DNA from: Nitrospirales bacterium | GTDB lineage: Bacteria; Nitrospirota; Nitrospiria; Nitrospirales; UBA8639 | Assembly (NCBI GenBank): GCA_013817135.1 | Contig: JACDDF010000153.1 | Span: forward strand, 1-6,195 | Direction: 5' to 3' | DNA length: 6,195 nucleotides | Shown here: positions 1-5,863 of the stretch, piece after piece | Layout: each line of letters begins with the position of its first letter | Position numbering within the stretch: position 1 is the stretch's first letter | Notes under the pieces: generated by a model | Seen by the model: the letters and a program-made list of their open reading frames with translations, nothing else | The model's database searches: none | Told to the model about the DNA's origin: nothing | Program-made: the position numbers and the translations under genes

Positions 1-104
1 AAGTCGTCAAAGGCTAGCTCGGGGATGGTATCGAGAACCTGGTAGGCACTTAACGCCTCTAATCGTTGGACCTCATTGTCGGGGTGGGGTGCAGATTGGG
101 GCAT
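1..104 (-). CDS. GAF-type sensor/signalling protein, N-terminal fragment (runs off left edge)
   Basis: Reading the minus strand from an ATG at 104 gives 34 residues without a stop: MPQSAPHPDNEVQRLEALSA, then YQVLDTIPELAFDD at the window edge. The pattern E-x-x-R-L-x-A-L-x-x-Y-x-V-L-D-T-x-P-E-x-x-F-D-D is the usual lead-in to a GAF domain in bacterial sensor histidine kinases, diguanylate cyclases and related regulators. The start is well supported, with GGAGGT at 111-116 (minus sense) and a 6-nt spacer before the ATG. Only the lead-in is visible, so the output domain (kinase, GGDEF, cyclase or phosphatase) cannot be named. The gene is divergent from the complex III operon. GAF lead-in assignment is fairly confident; exact function is unknown. 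Confidence 0.72.
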   Translation of the reverse strand, partial: MPQSAPHPDNEVQRLEALSAYQVLDTIPELAFDD

Positions 105-121
105 GAGTCAACCTCCGGCCA

Positions 122-134
122 GGGGAAATTCCCC
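122..134. promoter_or_regulatory. Short perfect palindrome upstream of the GAF-type gene
   Basis: GGGGAA and TTCCCC surround a single A, giving a perfect 6-bp inverted repeat. It lies 6 bp upstream of the GAF gene's ribosome binding site on the minus strand, in the likely 5' leader or operator zone. It could be a regulator site or chance; the sequence does not match an operator I can name. Confidence 0.25.
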
Positions 135-318
135 CGTATTACATTCCCAGATCAATTGCTGCTGGCCACCTTCACCTCACACCAAAAACGTATTCACCCT
201 ACCAAACCCTGTGCCCCACAAGAAAGCCAAAGCCCGTAATCTGAGTCCAGAAGGAAAAGACATTTTCCCATTAGCGAAAAGATCCGACCCCACGTTCACC
301 ACCTCTTCACATCTTTTG

Positions 319-343
319 TCACACCGATGGTTCGACGGTGTGA
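319..343. repeat. 8-bp inverted repeat, possible operator or hairpin
   Basis: TCACACCG (319-326) and CGGTGTGA (336-343) are perfect inverse complements separated by 9 bp. Neither strand has a T-run after it, so it is not a typical Rho-independent terminator. It sits midway between two divergent genes, which suits a dyad operator, but no regulator can be assigned. Confidence 0.4.
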
Positions 344-410
344 GTTAGGCCGGTCAGAAAAATACTGGACTCCCATACTTGCACCCCGCCGTAGATGAAT
401 TGTTTTGATC

Positions 411-438
411 TTGACTGTCCATCCTTCTATGCTAGCCT
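411..438 (+). promoter_or_regulatory. Weak sigma70-like promoter candidate (distal) for the complex III operon
   Basis: TTGACT at 411-416 matches the -35 consensus at 5 of 6 positions. The best -10 at suitable spacing (16 bp) is TAGCCT at 433-438, which is poor. It would give a leader of about 150 nt before the Rieske ATG. Listed as a candidate only. Confidence 0.22.
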
Positions 439-481
439 TTTACGTGAACGTTTTTTAAATGGCCTTTTATCTGAATACCGC

Positions 482-511
482 TTCATTCCGGCTCTTATCC
501 CGAACTATGAT
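482..511 (+). promoter_or_regulatory. Weak sigma70-like promoter candidate (proximal) for the complex III operon
   Basis: TATGAT at 506-511 matches the -10 consensus at 5 of 6 positions. The -35 at 482-487 (TTCATT, 18-bp spacer) is weak. The start would fall near 518, leaving a leader of about 77 nt. Neither this nor the distal candidate is decisive. Confidence 0.22.
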
Positions 512-594
512 CTCTTTATGTAAACACCATGGAGCCTACGCTCCTCAATTAAATCAGACATCTTATTGGCTGCTTATCCAAAAGGAACCCTAAT

Positions 595-1116
595 ATGGAA
601 GATGGCTTGTCCACCCCGGTGGGAACCCGCCGGTCATTCTTTGTGAAAACCACCCTGTTCATTTCCTCTCTTATCGGAATCTCCCTTGCTATCCCGTTAA
701 TCGGATACGTCATCGCCCCCACCCTTCAACGACGAAACAAAGAATGGGTGGCGTTGGGCAAAACCGACGAATTACCGGTTGGTGAACCCAAGGCGTTGGA
801 TTACGCCATGACGGAAAAGGATGGATGGCAGGAGAGCCACACCACCAAGGGCGTGTGGGCGGTGAAACAGCCCAATGGAGAGGTGACGGTCTTTTCACCC
901 ATCTGCCCCCATTTAGGCTGCGGTTATCGATGGGACCAACAGGACCGTCTATTTAAATGCCCCTGCCATGGAAGCGTCTATGACATTAACGGAACCGTTA
1001 AAGCCGGCCCCGCTCCACGCCCTTTGGACACGCTGCCATCCAAAATCGAAAATGGTGACTTGCTGGTCCAATACGAGGAATTTAAATCTGGTCTGGCGAA
1101 AAAGGTGGAACTCTAA
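595..1116 (+). CDS. qcrA: Rieske iron-sulfur subunit of quinol:cytochrome c oxidoreductase (complex III)
   Basis: This is the 173-aa Rieske [2Fe-2S] subunit, which takes electrons from quinol at the Qo site and passes them to the c-type heme. Residues 11-18 (TRRSFFVK) form a twin-arginine Tat motif. A hydrophobic anchor follows at about 21-44, so the cluster domain should lie outside the membrane. Box I is CPHLGC (104-109) and box II is CPCHGS (122-127). Expected cluster ligands are C104, H106, C122 and H125, with a C109-C124 disulfide. The proline-rich loop GPAPRPL (138-144) is also typical. Length is normal for the family. The start at 595 has AAAGGA about 8 nt upstream. The stop is 2 bp before the cytochrome b ATG, so the two genes are almost certainly co-transcribed and form one complex. 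Cluster ligands and disulfide are complete. Confidence 0.96.
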   Translation: MEDGLSTPVGTRRSFFVKTTLFISSLIGISLAIPLIGYVIAPTLQRRNKEWVALGKTDELPVGEPKALDYAMTEKDGWQESHTTKGVWAVKQPNGEVTVFSPICPHLGCGYRWDQQDRLFKCPCHGSVYDINGTVKAGPAPRPLDTLPSKIENGDLLVQYEEFKSGLAKKVEL

Positions 1117-1118
1117 GC

Positions 1119-2441
1119 ATGGCCTCACGTCTTTATCAGTGGATCGACCAGCGCCTGAAATTAAAGCCCCTGGAGCAAACCCTCCTGAACGAGCCCATTC
1201 CCGGAGGCGCCAGCTGGAACTATGTCTTCGGCTCCGCCACCCTCTTCCTTTTTGGATTACAAGCCCTGACGGGCATGTTTCTCATGATCTACTACGTGCC
1301 TTCCACCGACCATGCCTACGATACCGTTCAGTATATTCAGCAGGAGGTGTGGGGTGGATGGTTTGTCCGTGGCCTTCATCATTGGGGCGCCTCGGCCGTC
1401 ATGATGGCCATCGGACTTCATATGTTACAGGTCTTTTTTGACGGCGCGTATAAACGCCCTCGAGAACTCATGTGGGTGGTCGGCGTGTTGTTATTGGCAA
1501 TTATGCTGGGCTTCGGATTTACGGGTTACCTTCTACCGTGGGATCAGAACGCCTATTGGGCCACCCAGGTTGGAATCAACATGGTCGGCAGCGTTCCTCT
1601 CATTGGTGATTTCCTCGTGAAATTCCTTCGAGGAGGCGAAACTCTGGGCGCCCTGACTATTTCACGGTTTTTCGCGATTCATGTCGCCTTTCTTCCCGCC
1701 ATAATCGTGTTCGGGATCATGCTCCATCTCTTTATTCTCCGCCGGGTGGGACCGGCAGGCCCTCATGATGAGGCAAGAGCCAAGGCCGGGAGTGAAACAT
1801 TCTATCCACGGCAGGTCTTCATGGATGCCGTGGTGATGCTTGTCGTGTTTGGAATCGTGTCGCTGTTGGCATTCAGCGTGGAATTCCCATTGGCTGATCG
1901 GGCGGATCCTTCGGACCATTCATTTATTCCCGTCCCGGAATGGTATTTTCTGTTTTTTTACCAGCTTCTCAAATACGCCCCAGGGGCATGGGGACCTCTG
2001 GCAACCTGGCTTCTTCCCACACTCTTTTTCACAGGATTGCTGCTCCTGCCTTTTGTGGATCGCAACCCTGAACGGCATCCGTCCTCACGCCGGGTCGTAT
2101 TGGGGGCGGGATTGGGGTTTTTGATCATCGTGTTCGGCCTGTTGAGTATTTCTCTCCGCGACCTGTACGCCGTCCCCAAACGTGATCCGTCACTGGCTCG
2201 GGGAATGGCATTAGTAGAAGAATACAAATGTCAAACCTGCCATCGGATTCATGGGGAAGGGGCAAACTTGGCCCCGGATCTCTCGTACGTTGCCGATAGA
2301 CGACCGGACCGGAATTGGCATCTTCAGCATTTTAAGGATCCGCAATCCGTTTCCCCCGGATCCTTCATGCCAAAATTTGCTCTAAACGACAAGCAGCTCA
2401 ACGACCTCACCAATTACATGCTGACTCTCAGGAGTGAATAA
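1119..2441 (+). CDS. qcrB: Cytochrome b fused to a C-terminal cytochrome c domain (complex III)
   Basis: The 440-aa protein joins a whole cytochrome b to a mono-heme cytochrome c. Residues 1-210 form the b6-like half. Heme b ligands are expected at H87 (RGLHHWGA) and H101 (IGLHMLQVFF) in one helix, and H188 (FAIHVAFLP) and H203 (MLHLFILRR) in another. The 15-residue step between the last two is b6-like rather than the 14 of mitochondrial cytochrome b. A Qo-side segment LLPWDQNAYWATQ lies at 138-150. Residues 230-348 form the subunit IV-like half with PEWY (273-276) and about three membrane helices. The tail carries CQTCH (371-375) with likely axial Met M417 (SFMPKF), replacing a separate cytochrome c1/f. 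Residue 36 is Val where b6f-type proteins have the Cys that anchors heme ci. AAGGTGG lies 10 nt before the ATG. Fused b-c proteins are, to my knowledge, typical of Nitrospira-type complex III. Confidence 0.95.
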   Translation: MASRLYQWIDQRLKLKPLEQTLLNEPIPGGASWNYVFGSATLFLFGLQALTGMFLMIYYVPSTDHAYDTVQYIQQEVWGGWFVRGLHHWGASAVMMAIGLHMLQVFFDGAYKRPRELMWVVGVLLLAIMLGFGFTGYLLPWDQNAYWATQVGINMVGSVPLIGDFLVKFLRGGETLGALTISRFFAIHVAFLPAIIVFGIMLHLFILRRVGPAGPHDEARAKAGSETFYPRQVFMDAVVMLVVFGIVSLLAFSVEFPLADRADPSDHSFIPVPEWYFLFFYQLLKYAPGAWGPLATWLLPTLFFTGLLLLPFVDRNPERHPSSRRVVLGAGLGFLIIVFGLLSISLRDLYAVPKRDPSLARGMALVEEYKCQTCHRIHGEGANLAPDLSYVADRRPDRNWHLQHFKDPQSVSPGSFMPKFALNDKQLNDLTNYMLTLRSE

Positions 2442-2477
2442 CACTTATTCCTACCCTGTGAAAATCGGTGAGTCTCC

Positions 2478-2515
2478 TTGAGAGCAGCCATCAGTTTGGT
2501 GCTACCTGCTCTCGA
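2478..2515 (+). repeat. Hairpin downstream of the complex III operon
   Basis: GAGAGCAG (2480-2487) pairs perfectly with CTGCTCTC (2506-2513), and the stem extends to 10 bp if one G-U pair is allowed. The loop is 18 nt. It begins 36 bp after the cytochrome b-c stop. No T-run follows, so it is at most a weak terminator or a 3'-end stabilising structure. Confidence 0.35.
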
Positions 2516-2630
2516 CGTTACTCTCACCATTGTGGATTGGATCAGACACGACACGGCATCAGATTACGGCCGAGCATGAAGATAGGAGCACTCGCCCGTT
2601 ACCCTATTCGCAGAAAAATTTCGACTGAAC

Positions 2631-2671
2631 GAAAACTGTCCCCCACGGCCAACAACCACAGCCGTGGGGGA
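2631..2671 (-). terminator. Probable Rho-independent terminator of the minus-strand TM-helix gene
   Basis: CCCCCACGGC (2640-2649) and GCCGTGGGGG (2661-2670) form a perfect 10-bp GC-rich stem, 11 bp with the flanking T-A pair, around an 11-nt loop. It starts 7 nt past the stop of the minus-strand gene. In that direction the stem is followed by ACAGTTTTC, a short T-run. In the plus direction A residues follow, so it reads as a terminator for the minus strand; the T-run is modest. Confidence 0.6.
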
Positions 2672-2677
2672 AAAACA

Positions 2678-3860
2678 CTACCCTCGGCGCTCGCCACGGG
2701 CTTGACTGAGCCAATGCTCCATCTGTTTGCCTGCAGCTTCCCGGCCTCCTAGACCAAAGGATAATGCCACCGCCACGGCAATCGCTCCAAGAGTCAGTCC
2801 GAAAGCCAGATTGACGATTTCATTGGCCAACCCCATGGCTCGTAAACCCATGGCGATCACCAATCCAAGAATGGCGAATCGGGCAATATTCGCGACGCCT
2901 CCTGATTGAACACGATGGATCCGGATAATCGTATTATAAGCCAAATTCGACAACCAGAAACCGATGGCAATGATGGCGCTTCCCAATAAGACCTGGCTGC
3001 CAAATTCAATAAACATGGTGACCAATTCTGACGCCTGGTGAAAACCTAACTGGTTGGCGGCTTCGACAACCGCAAATAACATAATAAAAAAGGCCAGGAC
3101 ATTTCCGACCAACGACGAAGGAGTGGTTTGACCGGTCAATACCTGTCCCAACCCCAGCTTTTCCGGCAGACCGTCGAAACCGAGCCCGCCTAATAAATTC
3201 GCCACTAACTGCGAGACAAACCGGGAAATAGCAAAGGCGATTCCTAAAATAATTGCCGCCGCAAAAATATCGGGAATGGCCGACATCATGGTATTCAACA
3301 TCCCGGTGGCGGGTCCTGTAATTACTTCGATTTCCAGGGCCTGCAAGGCTGCCACTACGGCTGGAACCAGTATCAGGATATACCCAACCAATCCAATCAA
3401 ATGGGATAAGGACATCGTGCCACGAAGTCCGATTTGTTCACCCAGCCGATCGGTTCCGGCCGCCGTCAACAGGTTACTCACCAAATCGCGGACGATTTTG
3501 GCCAAAAACCATCCAACAACACCAATTAACACGGCCCCAAAAACATTAGGGAGCATGCCTAACATTTCATTGACCATGTTTTGAACCGGGACCAATAAGC
3601 CGTCAATCTCCAGCGTCCCTAAGATGGCGGGCAGGAATAACAGCACAACCAACCAAAAAACGACATTCTCAGATTATCGCTAACAGGCCGCTCCCGGCGC
3701 CCGCACTCAATTTTTCATCCAGTGTCGTCGATTGCAACGCCTTGGATACGATCGTTCGAAGAACGGTGGCAATGCCCCACACCATCAGTATCAATATTCC
3801 ACCGGCCACTAGTCTCGGCACAAACGCCAATACCTGATCGACCAATGCCCCTAAGGGACC
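2678..3860 (-). pseudogene. CmpX-like 'TM helix' repeat membrane protein (mechanosensitive-channel-related), start lost and frameshifted
   Basis: The long open part (2678-3652) encodes about 324 hydrophobic residues with about seven membrane segments. It ends in LTLGAIAVAVALSFGLGGRE, typical of the CmpX-like group related to mechanosensitive channels. A repeat unit recurs: MLPNVFGAVLIGVVGWFLAK, then AIPDIFAAAIILGIAFAISR, then a looser copy near residues 216-243. Upstream, 3669-3860 in another frame encodes a further copy, VLAFVPRLVAGGILILMVWG, ending LLAII-stop at 3669. The frames join naturally as LLAI|SENVVFWL if one base near 3672-3680 is treated as an insertion. In the upper frame the sequence stays family-like up to the IS edge at 3861, where the start codon is missing. 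The gene therefore has two lesions, although a shorter protein from an internal TTG or ATG is conceivable. Native role would be inner-membrane channel or osmotic/envelope function, by family only. Confidence 0.75.
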
Positions 3861-3888
3861 GAGTTATTGTCAAATCTAGTGTCTGAAG
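3861..3888 (+). repeat. Left terminal inverted repeat of the IS256-family element
   Basis: Begins GAGTTATTGTC and pairs with the right end at 20 of 28 positions. The first 7 bases are identical in both ends, and a second identical block, TAGTG, sits at repeat positions 17-21. It is downstream of the transposase stop. Confidence 0.75.
3868..3873 (-). promoter_or_regulatory. Outward-facing consensus -35 hexamer in the IS end
   Basis: On the minus strand the left IS end reads TTGACA, a perfect -35 hexamer, pointing out toward the TM-helix gene fragment. Outward -35 boxes in IS ends are known to form hybrid promoters with flanking -10 sequences. At 15-18 bp spacing the flank offers only poor -10 candidates (such as TAGGGG), so activity is doubtful. 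Confidence 0.3.
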
Positions 3889-3894
3889 AGTTAC

Positions 3895-5139
3895 TCACGC
3901 GGCGACTGAGTCCGTGGTTGTTTCCTCAATGCCATCAGTAAATCGAATGCCTGCGATAACTTTGGCTAACTCTCTGAACCCTCGCAAACGCCTCCAAGTT
4001 TTCTCCGCACACTGACCCAACTTAAACATCATGTGCAGCAGGCCATCACGGGTGAGACACCCCTTTGTGCGTGCCGTCCGATGGCGAATCGTTCCAAAGG
4101 TCGATTCGATGGGATTGGTCGTACGCAGACTCGGCCAATGGGCAGCCGGAAAGGTATAGAACATCAGCAGCGCCTCCCGATCTTTCTGCAAACATGCCGT
4201 GGCTTTGGGATACTTGAGCTCATACGTTGCGAGAAACACGTCAAAGGCTTTCTCCGCCAGCCCTTTGGTCTCAGACCGCCAGATTTCTTGTAAGGCTTGC
4301 TTGGCTTTCGGGTGCACACTTTTCGGCAGCGTATTCAAGACATTCTGCGTCTTGTGGCACCAACAGCGTTGGTGGCGTGTACCGGGGAAGACTTCCTCCA
4401 CCGCCGCCCAGAAGCCCAGGGCGCCATCACCTATGGCCAAGGCGGGGTCGGTGAGCCCTCGTGTTTTCAGATTCAACAGCACTTCGCGCCAACTCTGGGT
4501 CGACTCGCGAATCCCATCTTCCATGGCCAACAGATGCTTCTCCCCATGGACATTCATGCCGATCACGACCAAGGCACATAAGCGTTGCGTCTCAGCTCGC
4601 AAGCCGCTATAAATCCCATCCACCCAGATATACACCCATTGGTCAGCATCGAGCCGCCGGTGCCGCCACCTGTCATAGTCCTCCCGCCAAATCTGCTTAA
4701 GCCGAGCCACCGTACTAGCCGACAGCCCCTTGGCCTCTGGGCCCACGAGGGCTTCCAGGGCCGGCTGCATCTCCCCGGTTGAGATGCCTTTCAAATACAA
4801 CCACGGGATCGCCGCTTCCAGGCTGGCCGTCTTGCGCACATACGGCGGCACCAATGCGGAGTGAAACGTCACCGGTTCGCCCTGGCGACTCCGCACTTTG
4901 GGCACCTGCACCGTCACCGGCCCAATGCCCGTCTGAATCTCTCGCGTCGGATGATGGCCGCTGAGGACAACCCTTGCGTGTCCCTGCTCATCCCGCTGGT
5001 CCCCATAGGTCGCCAACAGTTCGGCCACCTCCACTTTCAGGGCGTGGGCGAGAAGCTGTTGGGCTCCACTCCGAATCAAGTCCGTCAGCGCATCGGTCCT
5101 TCCTCGATCTTCTTGTTCTGTTTTGGTACGCTCTTGCAT
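3895..5139 (-). CDS. IS256-family (mutator-type) transposase
   Basis: A 414-aa DDE transposase that moves the surrounding element. The N-terminal part contains the DNA-binding region with the conserved stretch GIGPVTVQVPKVRSR (71-85). Catalytic residues are expected at D174 (WVDGIY), D238 (IGDGALG) and E345 (NPIESTFG). The RCWCHKTQNVL motif (258-268) between the second D and the E is characteristic of the family. Length is normal, with no internal stop or frameshift, so it may be active. I prefer the ATG at 5139, giving MQERTKTEQ, because GGAG lies 10 nt upstream. The longer frame to 5193 adds 18 residues with no family character. The stop at 3895-3897 overlaps the inner 9-bp repeat near the IS end. 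The truncated host gene upstream reads into the IS and stops about 50 nt before this start, so host-promoter read-through could drive it. Confidence 0.95.
   Translation of the reverse strand: MQERTKTEQEDRGRTDALTDLIRSGAQQLLAHALKVEVAELLATYGDQRDEQGHARVVLSGHHPTREIQTGIGPVTVQVPKVRSRQGEPVTFHSALVPPYVRKTASLEAAIPWLYLKGISTGEMQPALEALVGPEAKGLSASTVARLKQIWREDYDRWRHRRLDADQWVYIWVDGIYSGLRAETQRLCALVVIGMNVHGEKHLLAMEDGIRESTQSWREVLLNLKTRGLTDPALAIGDGALGFWAAVEEVFPGTRHQRCWCHKTQNVLNTLPKSVHPKAKQALQEIWRSETKGLAEKAFDVFLATYELKYPKATACLQKDREALLMFYTFPAAHWPSLRTTNPIESTFGTIRHRTARTKGCLTRDGLLHMMFKLGQCAEKTWRRLRGFRELAKVIAGIRFTDGIEETTTDSVAA
3896..3907 (+). repeat. Subterminal inverted repeat, left copy
   Basis: CACGCGGCGACT here matches the inverse complement of 5198-5209 (CACGCGGCGTCT) at 11 of 12 positions. 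It lies 35 bp inside the left end, against 39 bp inside the right end. It could be an inner transposase-binding box; it overlaps the last codons of the transposase gene. Confidence 0.45.
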
Positions 5140-5197
5140 CGTGGCGTCTCTCCTTTGTGGTTGAAGGTGGGTGTTTAGCCACAACCATTTCAACCCG

Positions 5198-5209
5198 AGA
5201 CGCCGCGTG
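5198..5209 (-). repeat. Subterminal inverted repeat, right copy
   Basis: Minus-strand CACGCGGCGTCT, the partner of 3896-3907 with one mismatch. It lies upstream of the transposase start, between the terminal repeat and the gene, where transposase binding could also affect expression. Confidence 0.45.
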
Positions 5210-5220
5210 TTTTCAACTCA

Positions 5221-5248
5221 CTCCATGCACTACTTTCGAGTATAACTC
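5221..5248 (-). repeat. Right terminal inverted repeat of the IS256-family element
   Basis: Read on the minus strand it begins GAGTTATACTC and aligns without gaps to the left end (20 of 28). It also contains TATACT, a good -10-like hexamer directed toward the transposase gene. Any matching -35 would lie in the flanking host gene, where only a weak TTTAAT at 17-bp spacing is seen. Confidence 0.75.
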
Positions 5249-5802
5249 TTGGAAGAGGGCGATTAAACAAGACCCTCGCACCACGATCACGAGCAGTCTC
5301 ATATCCCTGGATATTATGTTCCACTGGATCCATATTAATGACCGTCAGTTCATCCTGATCCCGTAAGACATTGACAAATGGGAGAAAATCACAATCCTTC
5401 GCTTCGATTGTCACTTTTGGCAACCCAAAAGCTTTCCCTTTTTCAATACCCTTGAGCATCACTATCGCGTCCTTCAGCGAGCTCTGAGATCCAAGTATGA
5501 AATCTTCAACAATGCGCAATCCTGTTCCAGTAGAGATTCGACCACAAAATACCGGATCCGGAATCGTCACCAAATTAAAGGCCATGGCTTTAGGCATCCC
5601 TCCAGCTAAAGTCACCTGACCATGAATCGTGCCCCCTTGTTTGACCTGGCTTTCTTCATAGGCCCACACAGGGATGGCCCACATTCCCAGGACATCCAAC
5701 GTCACCCCAATCATTTGTACCACCGTGCTTTTCATTTATTCCTCCGCCAGCATAAAATTCGAAAAATTTCTCACAATCTTGTCTTATGGGGTTGTGACCA
5801 GC

Positions 5803-5831
5803 ACGGGGAAGCCGTGTATCGGCTTCCCCGT
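5803..5831. repeat. Perfect 12-bp hairpin between two minus-strand genes
   Basis: ACGGGGAAGCCG (5803-5814) and CGGCTTCCCCGT (5820-5831) form a perfect stem with a 5-nt loop. It lies 32 bp past the stop of the multicopper-oxidase-like gene. In the minus direction the stem is followed by GCTGGTCACAAC, not a T-run, so intrinsic termination is doubtful. It may be an mRNA 3'-end stabilising or processing structure that separates expression of the two genes. Confidence 0.55.
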
Positions 5832-5863
5832 TCCCAAACCCGTCAACTAAAAATCATGCCGGT

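Larger units (their letters stand above)
105..594. other. 490-bp divergent intergenic region
   Basis: This stretch separates the minus-strand GAF-type gene from the plus-strand Rieske gene and should hold promoters for both. I see no convincing coding sequence. A 90-codon plus-strand frame at 76-348 overlaps the GAF gene start, has no family character and no good ribosome binding site. The region contains a GGGGAA-A-TTCCCC palindrome next to the GAF gene, an 8-bp inverted repeat at 319-343, and AT-rich DNA with weak promoter candidates at 411-511. The Rieske gene has a Shine-Dalgarno-like AAAGGA about 8 nt before its ATG at 595. Confidence 0.7.
3861..5248 (-). mobile_element. IS256-family insertion sequence, about 1.39 kb
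   Basis: The element contains one IS256-type transposase and is bounded by imperfect terminal inverted repeats that I aligned by hand. The left end (3861-3888) and the inverse complement of the right end (5221-5248) match at 20 of 28 positions. They start with the shared GAGTTAT and share TAGTG at positions 17-21. The 1388-bp length is normal for the family. The 8 bp outside each end differ (AAGGGACC on the left, TTGGAAGA on the right), so no target duplication is seen. The genes on the two sides are unrelated and each is truncated exactly here, which suggests a deletion or rearrangement after insertion. Confidence 0.85.
5190..5735 (-). pseudogene. Secreted cupredoxin-like / carboxypeptidase-regulatory-like protein, C-terminus replaced by IS sequence
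   Basis: The frame encodes 181 residues. A signal peptide is clear (MKSTVVQMIGVTLDVLGMWA then IPVWA, probable cleavage after A25), so the mature protein is periplasmic. GGTIHGQVTLAGGMP (34-48) resembles the first strands of carboxypeptidase-regulatory-like domains. FCGRIS (63-68), KDCDFLPF (113-120) and MDPVEHNIQGYE (135-146) resemble a family of small plastocyanin- or methylamine-utilisation-type proteins. In those proteins an equivalent His is followed by a C-terminal C/H/M copper-site region. Host sequence ends at P162; codon 163 spans the IS edge, and residues 163-181 come from IS DNA. The expected C-terminal part is gone, so the product is probably non-functional. GGAGGAAT just before the ATG supports the start. 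It follows the multicopper-oxidase-like gene on the same strand. Family call is moderate; truncation is clear. Confidence 0.65.

Noticed and set aside
76..348. 90-codon plus-strand open frame in the divergent intergenic region
   Set aside because: It overlaps the better supported minus-strand GAF gene start, has low-complexity proline/serine-rich content, no good ribosome binding site and no recognisable family.
968..1441. 157-codon plus-strand frame overlapping the Rieske and cytochrome b genes
   Set aside because: It lies wholly over two well identified genes in another frame and has the composition of a shadow frame.
3652..3652. TTG at 3652 as the real start of an intact 324-aa membrane protein
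   Set aside because: Family-like sequence continues upstream in the joined frames, including another repeat unit, so this point is inside the original gene.
4199..4612. Several plus-strand frames antisense to the transposase gene
   Set aside because: They arise from the GC-rich coding strand of an intact transposase and show no domain character.
5140..5193. Longer transposase start at 5193
   Set aside because: The extra 18 residues lack family similarity, and the ATG at 5139 has a GGAG 10 nt upstream.
3896..5209. CACGCGGCG boxes as the true IS ends
   Set aside because: A longer alignment further out (20 of 28, starting GAGTTAT) gives better ends, and the left box lies within the transposase coding region.
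5749..5776. TTGTGA/TATGCT promoter-like pair upstream of the cupredoxin-like gene (minus strand)
   Set aside because: The predicted transcription start would fall within the ribosome binding site, leaving no usable leader.
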